From QHXQ01 sp036389395 (GTDB lineage: Bacteria > Acidobacteriota > Blastocatellia > Pyrinomonadales > Pyrinomonadaceae): DNA of 64,000 nt. The stretch covers positions 75,126-139,125 of the forward strand of contig DASVPY010000052.1 of the NCBI GenBank assembly GCA_036389395.1. Reading direction: 5' to 3'. The notes beneath the pieces are model-generated. The model did no database searches. It saw only the letters and a list, made by a program, of their open reading frames with translations, and was not told where the DNA came from. Below, one piece after another: positions 46,126 to 54,381 of this stretch (position 1 is the first letter of the stretch; the number at the start of each line of letters is the position of its first letter). The translations under genes were made by a program, and so were the position numbers.

Positions 46126-47597
46126 CGGGCGAGGAGCAGACGCTGAAGTTGTTGCTCGCGAGTTGGGACGCGCCCGACTCGTCGGCCCACTTGGGCCGGC
46201 GCGTGGCCGATTCGTTCCGCCAGATGATGAGACGCAAGGAGGAGGGTGCAGTGATGAAGCGTTGCCCGATGTGCCACGAAGAGTTCGCGCCGCAGTTCCG
46301 TTTCTGCCCGGTGGACGGGCTGCCGCTCGTGCCCGCCGAACAGCAGGACGACACGATCCTGTTCGGCGACCGCCGCGCCGAGACCGAGCGCGCGCCCGCC
46401 TTCGCTTTGGCGGGCGACGCGAACACGCTGCCCGGCGCGCGGGCCGCAGTGCCGAGCAACGGGGTCGTGCGGCGCGTGGCGCGCGCGGGCGGCGAATATC
46501 ATCTGACGATGCTGCCGGAGACGGGGCTGGTCACGCGTCTGACGGCGGAGGTGCGCGCCGTCGCGCGCGAGTCGCAGTTGACGTGGCCGGAACTGCGGCG
46601 CGACCCGGCGGGCTTCGCGCGGCGTACCGCCGTCGCTTACGGGCTGCTGCTGCGCCGGCAGTTCGCGCGCGAGCACTTCGCGTTCGGCGTCGCGTGCGCG
46701 CTCGCGTTGATGCTGACGTTCGGCGGCGCGCTCGTCGCGCTCGACCGTTATCACAAGACGCACGATCCGGCCGCCGACAAGGTGCGCGACGATCTCGTCT
46801 ACCTCGGCCCCGTGACCGACATCCCGCTGCCCGCGCGCGACGAGGAAGGCGCGGCCGGCAGGGGCGCGCGCGGGGCGGGCGGCGGGTCTGCGCCTGAGAA
46901 GACGCCGGCGCACGGCGGCGGTGGCGGCGGGCGGCACGAGCAGACGCCCGCGAGCGTCGGCAAGCTGCCGCCGGCCACCTGGGAGCCGCCGCTCTTAGCG
47001 CCCAACCCGAAGCCGCCCGCGATCCAGAACCCGCACCTGCCCACGGCGGTCACGCTGCAAGGCGACCCCGTCTTGTTCCCGCCCGATCCGAGTCCGCGCC
47101 CTTACGGCGATCCGAAGGCGCAGGCGCAGGAGTTGTCTTCGGGGCCGGGCGACGGTAACGGCATCGGCGACGGCACGGGCGGCGGCGTCGGCTCGGGGCG
47201 CGGCGACGGCTACGGCCCCGGCGAGGGCGGCAACACGGGCGGCGGCCCGATGACGCGCGGCGGCAACGACACGGGCTGCTGCGGCGGCACGCGCAACTAC
47301 GCCAACGCGGTCTTCACCACGCGCGACGTGACGAAGAAGGCCGTCATCACGGCGAAGCCTGAGCCGACGTTCACCGAAGAGGCGCGCAAGAACGGCGTGA
47401 CGGGCGAAGTCGTGCTGCGCATGGTGCTCGCGTCGAACGGCGCGGTGACGAACATCGTCCCCGTCAAGCGGCTGCCCGACGGCCTGACCGAGCGCGCCAT
47501 CGAAGCGGCCCGCCGCATCCGCTTCGTCCCCGCCGAGAAGGACGGCCACCAGGTCTCGCAGTACGTCTCGGTCGTCTACAACTTCAACATCTACTGA
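46122..47597 (+). CDS. TonB-family membrane protein with N-terminal zinc ribbon, probable anti-sigma partner
   Basis: 491 residues. Residues ~1-42 are a cytoplasmic helical region placed like an anti-sigma domain. A zinc-ribbon-like motif follows (CPMCHEEFAPQFRFCPVDG, Cys48, Cys51, Cys62). A single membrane helix (FGVACALALMLTFGGALVAL) lies at ~188-207. A Gly/Pro-rich periplasmic stretch spans ~245-400. The C-terminal TonB domain (PEPTFTEEARKNGVTGEVVLRMVL ... AIEAARRIRFVPA ... VVYNFNIY) fills the last ~90 residues. A TonB domain attached to a cytoplasmic ribbon and paired with an ECF sigma factor suggests envelope signalling rather than plain siderophore transport. No ExbBD genes are present. 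Confidence 0.85.
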   Translation: MTGEEQTLKLLLASWDAPDSSAHLGRRVADSFRQMMRRKEEGAVMKRCPMCHEEFAPQFRFCPVDGLPLVPAEQQDDTILFGDRRAETERAPAFALAGDANTLPGARAAVPSNGVVRRVARAGGEYHLTMLPETGLVTRLTAEVRAVARESQLTWPELRRDPAGFARRTAVAYGLLLRRQFAREHFAFGVACALALMLTFGGALVALDRYHKTHDPAADKVRDDLVYLGPVTDIPLPARDEEGAAGRGARGAGGGSAPEKTPAHGGGGGGRHEQTPASVGKLPPATWEPPLLAPNPKPPAIQNPHLPTAVTLQGDPVLFPPDPSPRPYGDPKAQAQELSSGPGDGNGIGDGTGGGVGSGRGDGYGPGEGGNTGGGPMTRGGNDTGCCGGTRNYANAVFTTRDVTKKAVITAKPEPTFTEEARKNGVTGEVVLRMVLASNGAVTNIVPVKRLPDGLTERAIEAARRIRFVPAEKDGHQVSQYVSVVYNFNIY

Positions 47598-47643
47598 CGG
47601 CCCGCAGCGATCACCTCATAGTCGCCTGTGTCGGAACTTCGGG

Positions 47644-47719
47644 TTCACACAGAGGGCACAGAGGGAGCACAGGGGCCACAGAATAAGCTCTGTGTCCCCT
47701 GTGGCTTTCTCTGTGTTTC
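47644..47719. repeat. CACAGAGG-family intergenic hairpin repeat
   Basis: CACAGAGGGCACAGAGGG units on the left and inverted CTCTGTGTCCCCTGTGG units on the right form a long hairpin just after the TonB-family stop. It ends ~55 nt before the first ATP-grasp gene. Confidence 0.85.
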
Positions 47720-47773
47720 AACCGGCCGCTCGTTATATACTGCCGGCGTTAAAGCCGGAGACCCTGAAACCCC

Positions 47774-49000
47774 ATGACCGAGCAAGCGCAGAGCGCACCG
47801 ACCGTCGTCTGCCTCGCCAGTTTCTTCAAGGGCGTGGAGTTCCTGCGCGCGGCGGCGGCGCTGGGCGCGCGCGTCGTGCTCGTCACCAAGGAGCGCTGGC
47901 GGCACGAGGAGTGGCCGCACGACTGCCTCGCCGAGTTCATCGTGCTGCCGCAGGACGCCGACACGCAACTCTTCCAACAGGCCGCCACCCACGTCGCGCG
48001 CCAACACCGCGTCGCCCGCGTCGTCGCGCTCGAAGAGTTCGACGTGATCAACGCCGGGCTGATCCGCGAGCACCTGCGCCTGCCCGGCACGGACGCCTCG
48101 ACCGCGCGCCGCTTCCGCGACAAGCTGGCCATGCGCGACACGGCGGCGCGCGCGGGCGTGCGCGTGCCCGACTTCGTCGGCGCGATCAACTACGAGGCCT
48201 TGCGCCGCTACATGGCGCGCGTGCCGCCGCCCTGGGTCTTGAAGCCGCGCACCGACGTGTCCGCCATCGGCATACGCAAGCTGCACGACGCCGAGCAGGT
48301 CTGGCGCGCGCTCGACGAACTCGACGCGCGCGAGCGCCCGCACGAGCGCGCGCCTTACCACCTGCTCGAACGCTTCGTGCCCGGCGACGTGTACCACGTG
48401 GACGCGCTCGTCCGCCACGGCGAGGTGCTGTTCGCGGGCGTGAACCGCTACGGGCGGCCGCCCATGAACGTCGCGCACGACGGCGGCGTCTTCCTCTCGC
48501 ACACGGTCGCGCACGACGCGCCCGAACGCGCGGAGTTGCTGAAGCTCAACCAGCAGGTGATCAGCGCGCTCGGTCTCAGGCGCAGCGCGACGCACGCCGA
48601 GTTCATACGCGGCCACGCCGACGGCGAGTTCTACTTCCTTGAGATCGCCGCGCGCGTCGGCGGCGCGTACATCGCCGAGACGCACGAGGCGGCGACGGGC
48701 TTGAACATCTGGCGCGAGTGGGCCAGGCTCGAACTGGCGGACGCCTTCGGCGGCTACGAACTGCCGCCCGTGCGCCACGACTACGGCGGCATCGCCCTCT
48801 CGCTCGCGCGCCAGGAGTGGCCCGACACGTCCGGTTTCAACGACCCGGAGATCGCCTACCGCGTCCGCAAGCGCCACCACGTCGGGCTGGTCGTGCGCGC
48901 ACCTGACGAGCGCCGCGTACACGAACTACTGGACGACTACGCGCGCCGCTTCCAACACGACTTCAGCGCCGTCGCCCCGCTCCCCGAACGCCCGGAGTAA
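47774..49000 (+). CDS. ATP-grasp protein (paralogue A)
   Basis: 408 residues. N-terminal Rossmann-like domain (TVVCLASFFKGVEFLRAAAALGARVVLVT), then an ATP-grasp fold: RFRDKLAMRDTAARAGVRVPDFV, the nucleotide-binding PPPWVLKPRTDVSAIGIRKL strand-loop, HLLERFVPGDVYHVDALV and the metal-binding FYFLEIAARVGGAYIAE. Such enzymes join a carboxylate to an amine, as in carbamoyl-phosphate synthetase-like ligases. The substrate cannot be read. Its closest relative in the window is the inverted gene at 49101-50318, with the same length and same motifs. Confidence 0.85.
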   Translation: MTEQAQSAPTVVCLASFFKGVEFLRAAAALGARVVLVTKERWRHEEWPHDCLAEFIVLPQDADTQLFQQAATHVARQHRVARVVALEEFDVINAGLIREHLRLPGTDASTARRFRDKLAMRDTAARAGVRVPDFVGAINYEALRRYMARVPPPWVLKPRTDVSAIGIRKLHDAEQVWRALDELDARERPHERAPYHLLERFVPGDVYHVDALVRHGEVLFAGVNRYGRPPMNVAHDGGVFLSHTVAHDAPERAELLKLNQQVISALGLRRSATHAEFIRGHADGEFYFLEIAARVGGAYIAETHEAATGLNIWREWARLELADAFGGYELPPVRHDYGGIALSLARQEWPDTSGFNDPEIAYRVRKRHHVGLVVRAPDERRVHELLDDYARRFQHDFSAVAPLPERPE

Positions 49001-49014
49001 AGCACAGACTGTCA

Positions 49015-49083
49015 AACCACGAAGACACGAAGACGCGAAGAGGACAGGCCGTCCGATCTTCGCGTCTTCGTGTCTTCGTGGTT
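49015..49083. repeat. Perfect CACGAAG-family palindrome between the ATP-grasp paralogues
   Basis: A 26-nt arm of CACGAAG units (49015-49040) and its perfect complement (49058-49083) form a hairpin with a 17-nt spacer. It lies exactly between the convergent ATP-grasp genes, so both transcripts would end in it. Confidence 0.9.
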
Positions 49084-49100
49084 AATCCTATTCGGCGCGC

Positions 49101-50318
49101 TTAGCTGCTCGGGCGCACCGCGGGCGGGAGCACCGCGCCGAAGTCGTGCTGGAAGCGGGCGGTGTAGTCGGCGAGCAGTTGGTCTATGCGGTGCGCGTCG
49201 GGCGAGCGGACGATGAGACCGACGTGCGCGGCCTTCTTCATGCGCCAGACGATCTCGCGGTCGTTATAGTCCGAGGTGTCGGGCCACTCCTGGCGCGCGA
49301 GCGAGACGAGCAGCCCGGCGTGATCGGCGCGCGCGAGCGGCACTTGGTAAGCGCGCTTGCCGGCCGCCACCTCGATCTTGGCCCACTCGGCCCACAGGTT
49401 GATCCCCGTCGCCGCCTCGATCAGCTCCACGATGTTCGCGCCGCCGACGCGCGCCGCCGTCTCCAAAAAGTAGAACTCGCCGTCGGCGCGCCCGCGGATG
49501 AACTCGGTGTGCGAGACGCCGCGTTGCAGCCGCATGGCTTGCAGCACGGCGCGGTTCGCGGCCTGCAACGCTTGCTCCTCGGCCGTGCCGCGCGGCAGCG
49601 TGCGCGTGGTGAAGATGCCGCCGCCGTGCGCCACGTCGAGCGGCGGCACGCCGTAGCGGTTGCAGACGGCGAAGCGGATTTCGCGGTCGTAGACGATTGA
49701 GTCCACGTGGTAGATGTCGCCGGGCACGTAGCGTTCGAGCAGGAAGAAGGACTGGCGGTCGCCCAACTCGTCGAGCGCGCGCCACAGGTCGTCGGGCGCG
49801 TTGATCTTGCGGATGCCGCTGGCCGAGGCCTCGAAGCGCGGCTTCAGCAGCCACGGCGCGGGCACGCGCGCCATGTAGGCGCGCAGCCGCTCGTAGTTGA
49901 GCACGTGGACGAACTCGGGCACGCGTATGCCGGCCTCCTGCGCCTGCATCCGCATGGCGAGCTTGTCGCGGAAGTAGCGCGTCGTGGTCTCGCCCAGGCC
50001 CGGCACGCGCAGGTGCTCGCGCAGCGCCGCGGCCTTCTCCAGGTCGAAGTCGTCGAGCGGGACGATGCGGTCTATGCGCTCGGTGCGCGCGACGTAGCTG
50101 ACGCTCTTGATCATGTCCGCCATGTTCCAGACCTTGTCCACGTCGGGCATGTAGAAGATTTCGTCAATGGCCTCGCGCGGCCACTCCACCACGTCGCGCA
50201 GGCTGAGCGAGGTCAGCAGCAGCACGCGGCAGCCCTGCCGCTTGCACTCGCGCATAAACTCGTGGCCCTTCTCGTAGCTCGCGATGCAGAGCACAGTCAA
50301 CGGGCGTGCGTCGGTCAT
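49101..50318 (-). CDS. ATP-grasp protein (paralogue B)
   Basis: 405 residues, convergent with paralogue A and alignable to it throughout: TVLCIASYEKGHEFMRECKRQG; FRDKLAMRMQAQEAGIRVPEFV; VPAPWLLKPRFEASASGIRKI; FFLLERYVPGDIYHVDSIV; FYFLETAARVGGANIVE; and a shared ending near ARFQHDF. All residues expected for ATP and metal binding are kept in both copies, so both should be active, perhaps with different acceptors. The pair looks like an old inverted duplication. Confidence 0.85.
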   Translation of the reverse strand: MTDARPLTVLCIASYEKGHEFMRECKRQGCRVLLLTSLSLRDVVEWPREAIDEIFYMPDVDKVWNMADMIKSVSYVARTERIDRIVPLDDFDLEKAAALREHLRVPGLGETTTRYFRDKLAMRMQAQEAGIRVPEFVHVLNYERLRAYMARVPAPWLLKPRFEASASGIRKINAPDDLWRALDELGDRQSFFLLERYVPGDIYHVDSIVYDREIRFAVCNRYGVPPLDVAHGGGIFTTRTLPRGTAEEQALQAANRAVLQAMRLQRGVSHTEFIRGRADGEFYFLETAARVGGANIVELIEAATGINLWAEWAKIEVAAGKRAYQVPLARADHAGLLVSLARQEWPDTSDYNDREIVWRMKKAAHVGLIVRSPDAHRIDQLLADYTARFQHDFGAVLPPAVRPSS

Positions 50319-50341
50319 ACGCTGGCTGCTCCTTAAAAACT

Positions 50342-50467
50342 GTGATTGGTTGTTGGTTAATTGTTATTGGTTAGTTGTCAGTTGTTAGTTGTTCTTGGCT
50401 GGCGCTGCGAGTTGTTCGTAACTGCAACTAACAACTAACCAATAACCAATAACCAATAACAACTAAC
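50342..50467. repeat. AACTAACC/AACAATAAC-family intergenic hairpin repeat
   Basis: The left array (TTGGTTGTTGGTTAATTG, TTAGTTG units, 50346-50393) is the inverse of the right array (AACTAACAACTAACC, AATAACC units, 50425-50466). It can fold into a hairpin with ~40-nt arms. This is the AT-richest repeat family of the window and separates paralogue B from the next minus-strand gene. Confidence 0.85.
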
Positions 50468-50473
50468 GTTCTT

Positions 50474-50818
50474 CTACTGCCAGAACTCGCTGGTGGCGAC
50501 GCGGCGGGCCTCTTCGATGGTCAGGTCGCCGCGGGCGAACTTGTAGGCGACGGTGTCTTCGTACGTGCCGCGCCCGGCCGTGGTGCGCAAGGCGGCCTGT
50601 TCGGGCGTGAGACCGGCCCGCTCCAACGTCTGCGCGTCGCGCGCGCGGAAACAGCGCGCGCGCAGCCAGTCCTCGATCTCGTCGGCGTCGGCGAACCCGG
50701 CCGCGAGCCACTGGTAGGCCGCGGACTCCAAGGGCGCGCCGCCCGTCGCCGCCGCGCCGTACGGTGCGAGCAGCGCGCAGACGCGCCGCAGCAGTTCGCC
50801 CTCCGCCTCTTCCGCCAT
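50474..50818 (-). CDS. Hypothetical protein
   Basis: 114 residues from ATG 50818. It is helical (EEAEGELLRRVCALLAPYGAAATGG; AYQWLAAGFADADEIEDWLRARCFRARDAQTLERAGLTPEQA), with a short C-terminal DTVAYKFARGDLTIEEARRVATSEFW helix pair. I do not recognise the family. The frame stays open upstream to 50914, but the ATG at 50818 gives a normal length and that region is intergenic in character. Confidence 0.6.
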   Translation of the reverse strand: MAEEAEGELLRRVCALLAPYGAAATGGAPLESAAYQWLAAGFADADEIEDWLRARCFRARDAQTLERAGLTPEQAALRTTAGRGTYEDTVAYKFARGDLTIEEARRVATSEFWQ

Positions 50819-50962
50819 GCCGCGCCCCCAAGTTTTTCGGGCCGCTAATCTATAGCGGCGCAGCCCCGGTTGCCAAGTGGCGGCGCGCGCATCACGCCCC
50901 GAACGCGTTGCCACTTTTCAGCCGCGGGCGATAGGTAGTAGCATGAAGGCGGACTTGAGATT

Positions 50963-51598
50963 ATGTTGACGACCGTGGCGGTGGGCGGGTTCACGTCGAA
51001 CGCGGGCAAGACGACGCTCGTGTGCGAACTGCTGCGCGCGCTACCCGGCTGGGAAGCGATCAAGCAGACGCGCGGGCACTACCGCTCGTGCGGCAAAGAC
51101 CCGGCCGCCTGCTGCGTCAGCCCGCTGCTGGGCGACGAGCCGACGCTGCGCTCGGGCCGCGCCGAGACGGACGAGCCGGGCAAGGACACGGGCCGTTATT
51201 GGGCCGCGGGCGCGGCGAACGTCCACTGGCTCATCGCCACGGACGGGCAGATCGAAGTCGGCATCCGGCAGGCGCTCGCGCGCGTGCGCGCGCCCGGCGT
51301 CGTCATCGAAGGCAACAGCTTTCAGCCGCACGTCGCGTTGGACTTCGCCGTCATGGTCGTGCCGCGCGTGTTGGCGCGCATGAAGCCGACGGCGCGGCGC
51401 GTCGTCGCGCGCTGCGACGCGCTGTACCTGTCCACGGACGAGACGGAAGACGCGGCGGACGCGCGCGCGCGCTTCGCGGCGTGGCGCGACGGCGCGCCGG
51501 GGGGTGCGTTGTTGCGCGGGCTGCCGGTCTACACGCGGGCCGAGTTGCCGGCGCTGTTGGCGCGCGTGCGGGCGCTGGGCGCGCGGGTCGCGGTTTGA
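50963..51598 (+). CDS. MobB-like P-loop NTPase
   Basis: 211 residues. The N-terminus AVGGFTSNAGKTTLVCELL contains a deviant Walker A (SNAGKT) as in MobB and other SIMIBI GTPases that accompany molybdopterin-guanine dinucleotide synthesis. Further Cys-rich stretch SCGKDPAACCVSPLLG at ~50-65 is unusual and may bind a metal. VVIEGNSF resembles the family's Walker B/signature. It is co-directional with the disordered small gene and the MOSC gene, which also relates to molybdenum cofactor chemistry. Confidence 0.75.
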   Translation: MLTTVAVGGFTSNAGKTTLVCELLRALPGWEAIKQTRGHYRSCGKDPAACCVSPLLGDEPTLRSGRAETDEPGKDTGRYWAAGAANVHWLIATDGQIEVGIRQALARVRAPGVVIEGNSFQPHVALDFAVMVVPRVLARMKPTARRVVARCDALYLSTDETEDAADARARFAAWRDGAPGGALLRGLPVYTRAELPALLARVRALGARVAV

Positions 51599-51626
51599 GT
51601 TTGACGAACGAGCATGAGGAGGGAGT

Positions 51627-51806
51627 ATGTCGGAGAAGCAACGGCAGAAGAAGGACGGGCAGCGGCAGGACAAGCAGAACAAGCAGATGCGCGACGCGAC
51701 GAGCGCGCGCAAGTCGGGCGGCAAAGCGATGGAGCTGCCGAAGGACAAGTCCAACCTCGGCGACAAGCCAGAGCCGCGCGTCCGCGACGACAAAGGCGGC
51801 CGCTAA
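51627..51806 (+). CDS. Small lysine-rich disordered protein
   Basis: 59 residues, beginning MSEKQRQKKDGQRQDKQNKQ and ending KPEPRVRDDKGGR, with no hydrophobic core. A GAGGAGGGAG ribosome binding site 4-12 nt upstream supports translation. In character it resembles the 67-residue protein at 18301-18504. It lies just before the CCGCAAAGG repeat hairpin. Function unknown. Confidence 0.7.
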   Translation: MSEKQRQKKDGQRQDKQNKQMRDATSARKSGGKAMELPKDKSNLGDKPEPRVRDDKGGR

Positions 51807-51808
51807 AC

Positions 51809-51910
51809 CTTTGCGATCCTTCGCGGCCCGCTCTGCGGCCTTTGCGGTTAAGACTTAAAGCTCTAACCGCAAAGGCCGCGAAGAGGGCCGCAAAGGAACG
51901 CGAAGGAGAA
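51809..51910. repeat. CCGCAAAGG-family intergenic hairpin repeat
   Basis: TTTGCG, CCTTCGCGG and CGGCCTTTGCGG units at 51810-51847 are inverted against CCGCAAAGGCCGCGAAG and CCGCAAAGGAACGCGAAGG at 51867-51907. The stem can exceed 30 bp with mismatches. The AAGGAG inside the right arm is the only ribosome binding site available to the MOSC gene at 51920. Confidence 0.85.
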
Positions 51911-51919
51911 TCCCCCAAC

Positions 51920-52423
51920 ATGGAAGGCTACATACACCAACTGAACTGCTCGGACGGCGGCGTGCCGAAGCGCGCCGTCGCGGCGGCGGAGCTTACGCCC
52001 GCGGGTCTCGTCGGCGACCGCCAGGCGCACCCGCTCATCCACGGCGGGCCTGATCGTGCCGTCTGCCTCTACGCGCTCGAAGTGATCACGGCGTTGCAGG
52101 CCGAAGGGCATCCGATCCACCCCGGCTCGGTCGGCGAGAACGTAACGGTGGCGGGCTTGGACTGGGCGCAACTCGCGCCCGGCACGCGCCTCGCACTCGG
52201 CGACGAAGTGGTCGTAGAGATCACGAAGCCCGCTAACCCGTGCGACTCCATCGCCGGCTCGTTCGCCGACGGCGAGTTCAAACGCATCTCGCAGAAGCTG
52301 CACCCCGGTCAGTCGCGCCTCTACGCACGCGTCCTGCGCGCCGGCCGCCTCGCCGCGGGCCAGCCCGTGCGCGTGCTGCCACCCAACGGCGACGGTCAAA
52401 CGGCCGAGCCGGCAGCGTCCTAA
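51920..52423 (+). CDS. MOSC-domain protein
   Basis: 167 residues. MOSC proteins use a conserved Cys to carry sulphur or bind molybdenum cofactor. Visible: GLVGDRQAHPLIHGGPDRAVCLYALE (~30-55), PGSVGENVTVAGLDWAQLAPGTRLALGDEVVVEITKPANPCDSI (~77-120) with the signature Cys, and a C-terminal beta domain. Start ATG 51920 lies just after the repeat. It may form a function with the MobB-like NTPase upstream. Confidence 0.88.
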   Translation: MEGYIHQLNCSDGGVPKRAVAAAELTPAGLVGDRQAHPLIHGGPDRAVCLYALEVITALQAEGHPIHPGSVGENVTVAGLDWAQLAPGTRLALGDEVVVEITKPANPCDSIAGSFADGEFKRISQKLHPGQSRLYARVLRAGRLAAGQPVRVLPPNGDGQTAEPAAS

Positions 52424-52431
52424 ATTACAAG

Positions 52432-52530
52432 CCTCCGTGCCACCTCTGTGCCCTCTGTGTCTCTGTGGTGAATGAAGGTTCAACGGCACTCACCACCGCA
52501 GACACAGAGGGCACAGAGATAGCACGGAGA
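52432..52530. repeat. CACAGAGG-family intergenic hairpin repeat
   Basis: CCTCCGTGCCACCTCTGTG and CTCTGTGTCTCTGTGGTGAATG on the left face CACCGCAGACACAGAGGG and CACAGAGATAGCACGGAG on the right. It is nearly the same sequence as the copy at 60691-60790, 8 kb away. It lies before pncA. Confidence 0.85.
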
Positions 52531-52547
52531 CTTGACGGAAACTAACG

Positions 52548-53165
52548 ATGACGACGGAACACTTGCCGCAGCAGGGCACGAACGAGCGCACCGCGCAGAC
52601 GGCGCAGGCGCTCATCCTCGTGGACATACAGAACGACTTCTGCCCCGGCGGCTCGCTCGCCGTCGAAGAGGGCGACAGGATCGTGCCCGTCGTCAACGAG
52701 CTACAGCGCCACTTCGATCTGGTCGTGGCGACGAAGGACTGGCATCCGCCCGGCCACGCGAGCTTCGAGACCTTGTGGCCGCCGCACTGCGTCCAGGGGA
52801 GCGCGGGCGCGGAGTTCGTGCCCGCGCTCGACACCGCCCGCATCGCCCGCACCTTCCTCAAAGGCACAGACCCGGCCGTAGATTCCTACAGCGGCTTCTT
52901 CGACAACGAGCACAAACGCGCCACGGGTCTCGGCGATTACCTCAAGGCCCGCGGCGTCACGACCGTCGTCGTCGTCGGTCTCGCCACCGACTACTGCGTC
53001 AAGTTCACCGCCCTCGACGCCCTCCAACTCGGCTTCCACACCGTCGTCGTCCGCGACGCCTGCCGCGGCGTCGAAGTCCGCCCCGGCGACACCGAACGCG
53101 CCCTCCGCGAGATGGCAGAAGCCGGCGCTGAGATCGTTGACAGCCAGGAACTGCTCGCCTCATAG
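52548..53165 (+). CDS. pncA: Nicotinamidase
   Basis: 205 residues. It deaminates nicotinamide to nicotinic acid in NAD salvage. Catalytic Asp in ILVDIQNDFCPGGSLAV, the metal ligands in VVATKDWHPPGHASF, the catalytic Lys region and the nucleophilic Cys in VVGLATDYCVKFTALDA are all present. The AGGSLAV stretch and C-terminus match PncA and not generic isochorismatase. The start ATG 52548 comes ~18 nt after the repeat. Confidence 0.93.
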   Translation: MTTEHLPQQGTNERTAQTAQALILVDIQNDFCPGGSLAVEEGDRIVPVVNELQRHFDLVVATKDWHPPGHASFETLWPPHCVQGSAGAEFVPALDTARIARTFLKGTDPAVDSYSGFFDNEHKRATGLGDYLKARGVTTVVVVGLATDYCVKFTALDALQLGFHTVVVRDACRGVEVRPGDTERALREMAEAGAEIVDSQELLAS

Positions 53166-53182
53166 CCGCACTCTCATCAACG

Positions 53183-54187
53183 TCACCACTCGGCGCGCAA
53201 CTCGACGAGCGCGGGCGGCGCTTGTATCAACCGCACGTCGAGCTTGAGGCTCGGCTCGACGTGCGCGGAGGCGTTGTGGAGGCGCAGCGAGAAGACCCAG
53301 CCCTGGTCGAAGGTGAGGAGGAGCGTGTTGTCGGAGCGCGGCTTGAAGGCGACCGCCGACAGCTTCGTCGGCAGCGGCAGGCGCGGGCTGGCGACGAACG
53401 CCTGCGGCGCTTGCGCGGTGTCGTTTGAGTCGCCGCGGCCGAGCGTGCCGGCGAAGTTGAACGCCTGGACTGTGGTCGTGCGTCGGGGCACGGAGACCAT
53501 GAGCTTGTAGCAGTCCTGGCGGCCGAGGAAATATGTGACGAGCGCGGCGGGCGCGTCCGTCTGCGTGTGCGCGAGGCGTCCGAGTTCGGCGGCGAGCGCC
53601 GTGAGGACGGGGCGGTAGAAGCGCGCGGCCTTCGTCTGCTCGTCCAAGTTGAGCGAACTCCAGTGCGTGCCGACGGCGGCGAGTTGTTCGAGTTCGGCGA
53701 AGGTGGGCGCGACGGCGGCGAAGTAGGCGTCGGTGCAAGGGTGCGCCGTCCACTGGCGGCAGAAGTCGAGCGTGCGCGCGAGCCGCGGGTTCTTCGCCAC
53801 GTCGTTGTTGTGTTTGACGGAGACGCCGAGCACGGGGCGGCCCGCACCTTCGACGAGCACGTCGCGCACGTCGCCCGCCTCGCCGCGCGCGTCCGCCTGT
53901 ATGCGCAAGGCGAACTGCGCGCCGCGCGCGGGCGCGACGAGCCAAGGCTCAAGCCGCGCGAGCAGGCGCACGCCGGCCGCCGCGCCGAGGTCGTACTTGG
54001 CGCGCACGTCGGCGGCGAGCGCGTCGTAGCGGCGGCGGGCCGTGCGCGCCGCGTCCGAGTCGGCGAGCGCGACGCGCGCGCCGCCGGCTTCGAGCGCCGC
54101 GCGCAGAGCGGCCGCCGTGGCGTACTCCAACGCCTTGCCCTGCGCCTGCTGCAACTGCGGGAAGATGTCCGCCGGTGAAGCCCACAT
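53183..54187 (-). CDS. HaeIII-family restriction endonuclease without adjacent methyltransferase
   Basis: 334 residues. The family hallmarks are clear: QAQGKALEYATAAAL near the N-terminus, FALRIQADARGEAGDVRDVLV (Asp106/Asp109) and VLGVSVKHNNDVAKNPRLARTLDF (Lys125), the latter reproducing the HaeIII KHNH-AVKHSRLS region. HaeIII cuts GGCC, so this enzyme may do so too. No cytosine-5 methyltransferase lies next to it; its neighbours are pncA (convergent) and the AhpD-like selenoprotein (divergent). GC content is as high as that of its neighbours, so it has been resident for long. A protecting methylase must be elsewhere, or the enzyme is inactive. Confidence 0.88.
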   Translation of the reverse strand: MWASPADIFPQLQQAQGKALEYATAAALRAALEAGGARVALADSDAARTARRRYDALAADVRAKYDLGAAAGVRLLARLEPWLVAPARGAQFALRIQADARGEAGDVRDVLVEGAGRPVLGVSVKHNNDVAKNPRLARTLDFCRQWTAHPCTDAYFAAVAPTFAELEQLAAVGTHWSSLNLDEQTKAARFYRPVLTALAAELGRLAHTQTDAPAALVTYFLGRQDCYKLMVSVPRRTTTVQAFNFAGTLGRGDSNDTAQAPQAFVASPRLPLPTKLSAVAFKPRSDNTLLLTFDQGWVFSLRLHNASAHVEPSLKLDVRLIQAPPALVELRAEW

Positions 54188-54381
54188 CAGCGCGGGTCAA
54201 TAATGCGCCGCGCCGGCAAAGTCAATGCCGCGGGGCGTCGCTGTCATGCGGATAGTTAGCAACCGCTCGTTAGTCTCAACCGCGAATCCTCTAGTGGCCT
54301 CACGCGTGCGCGCTTAAATGGCGCTTGGCCGGGCGCGGAGGTCGGTTAGGATAATGAACGCGGAGCGGAGGTGACGTTCGG

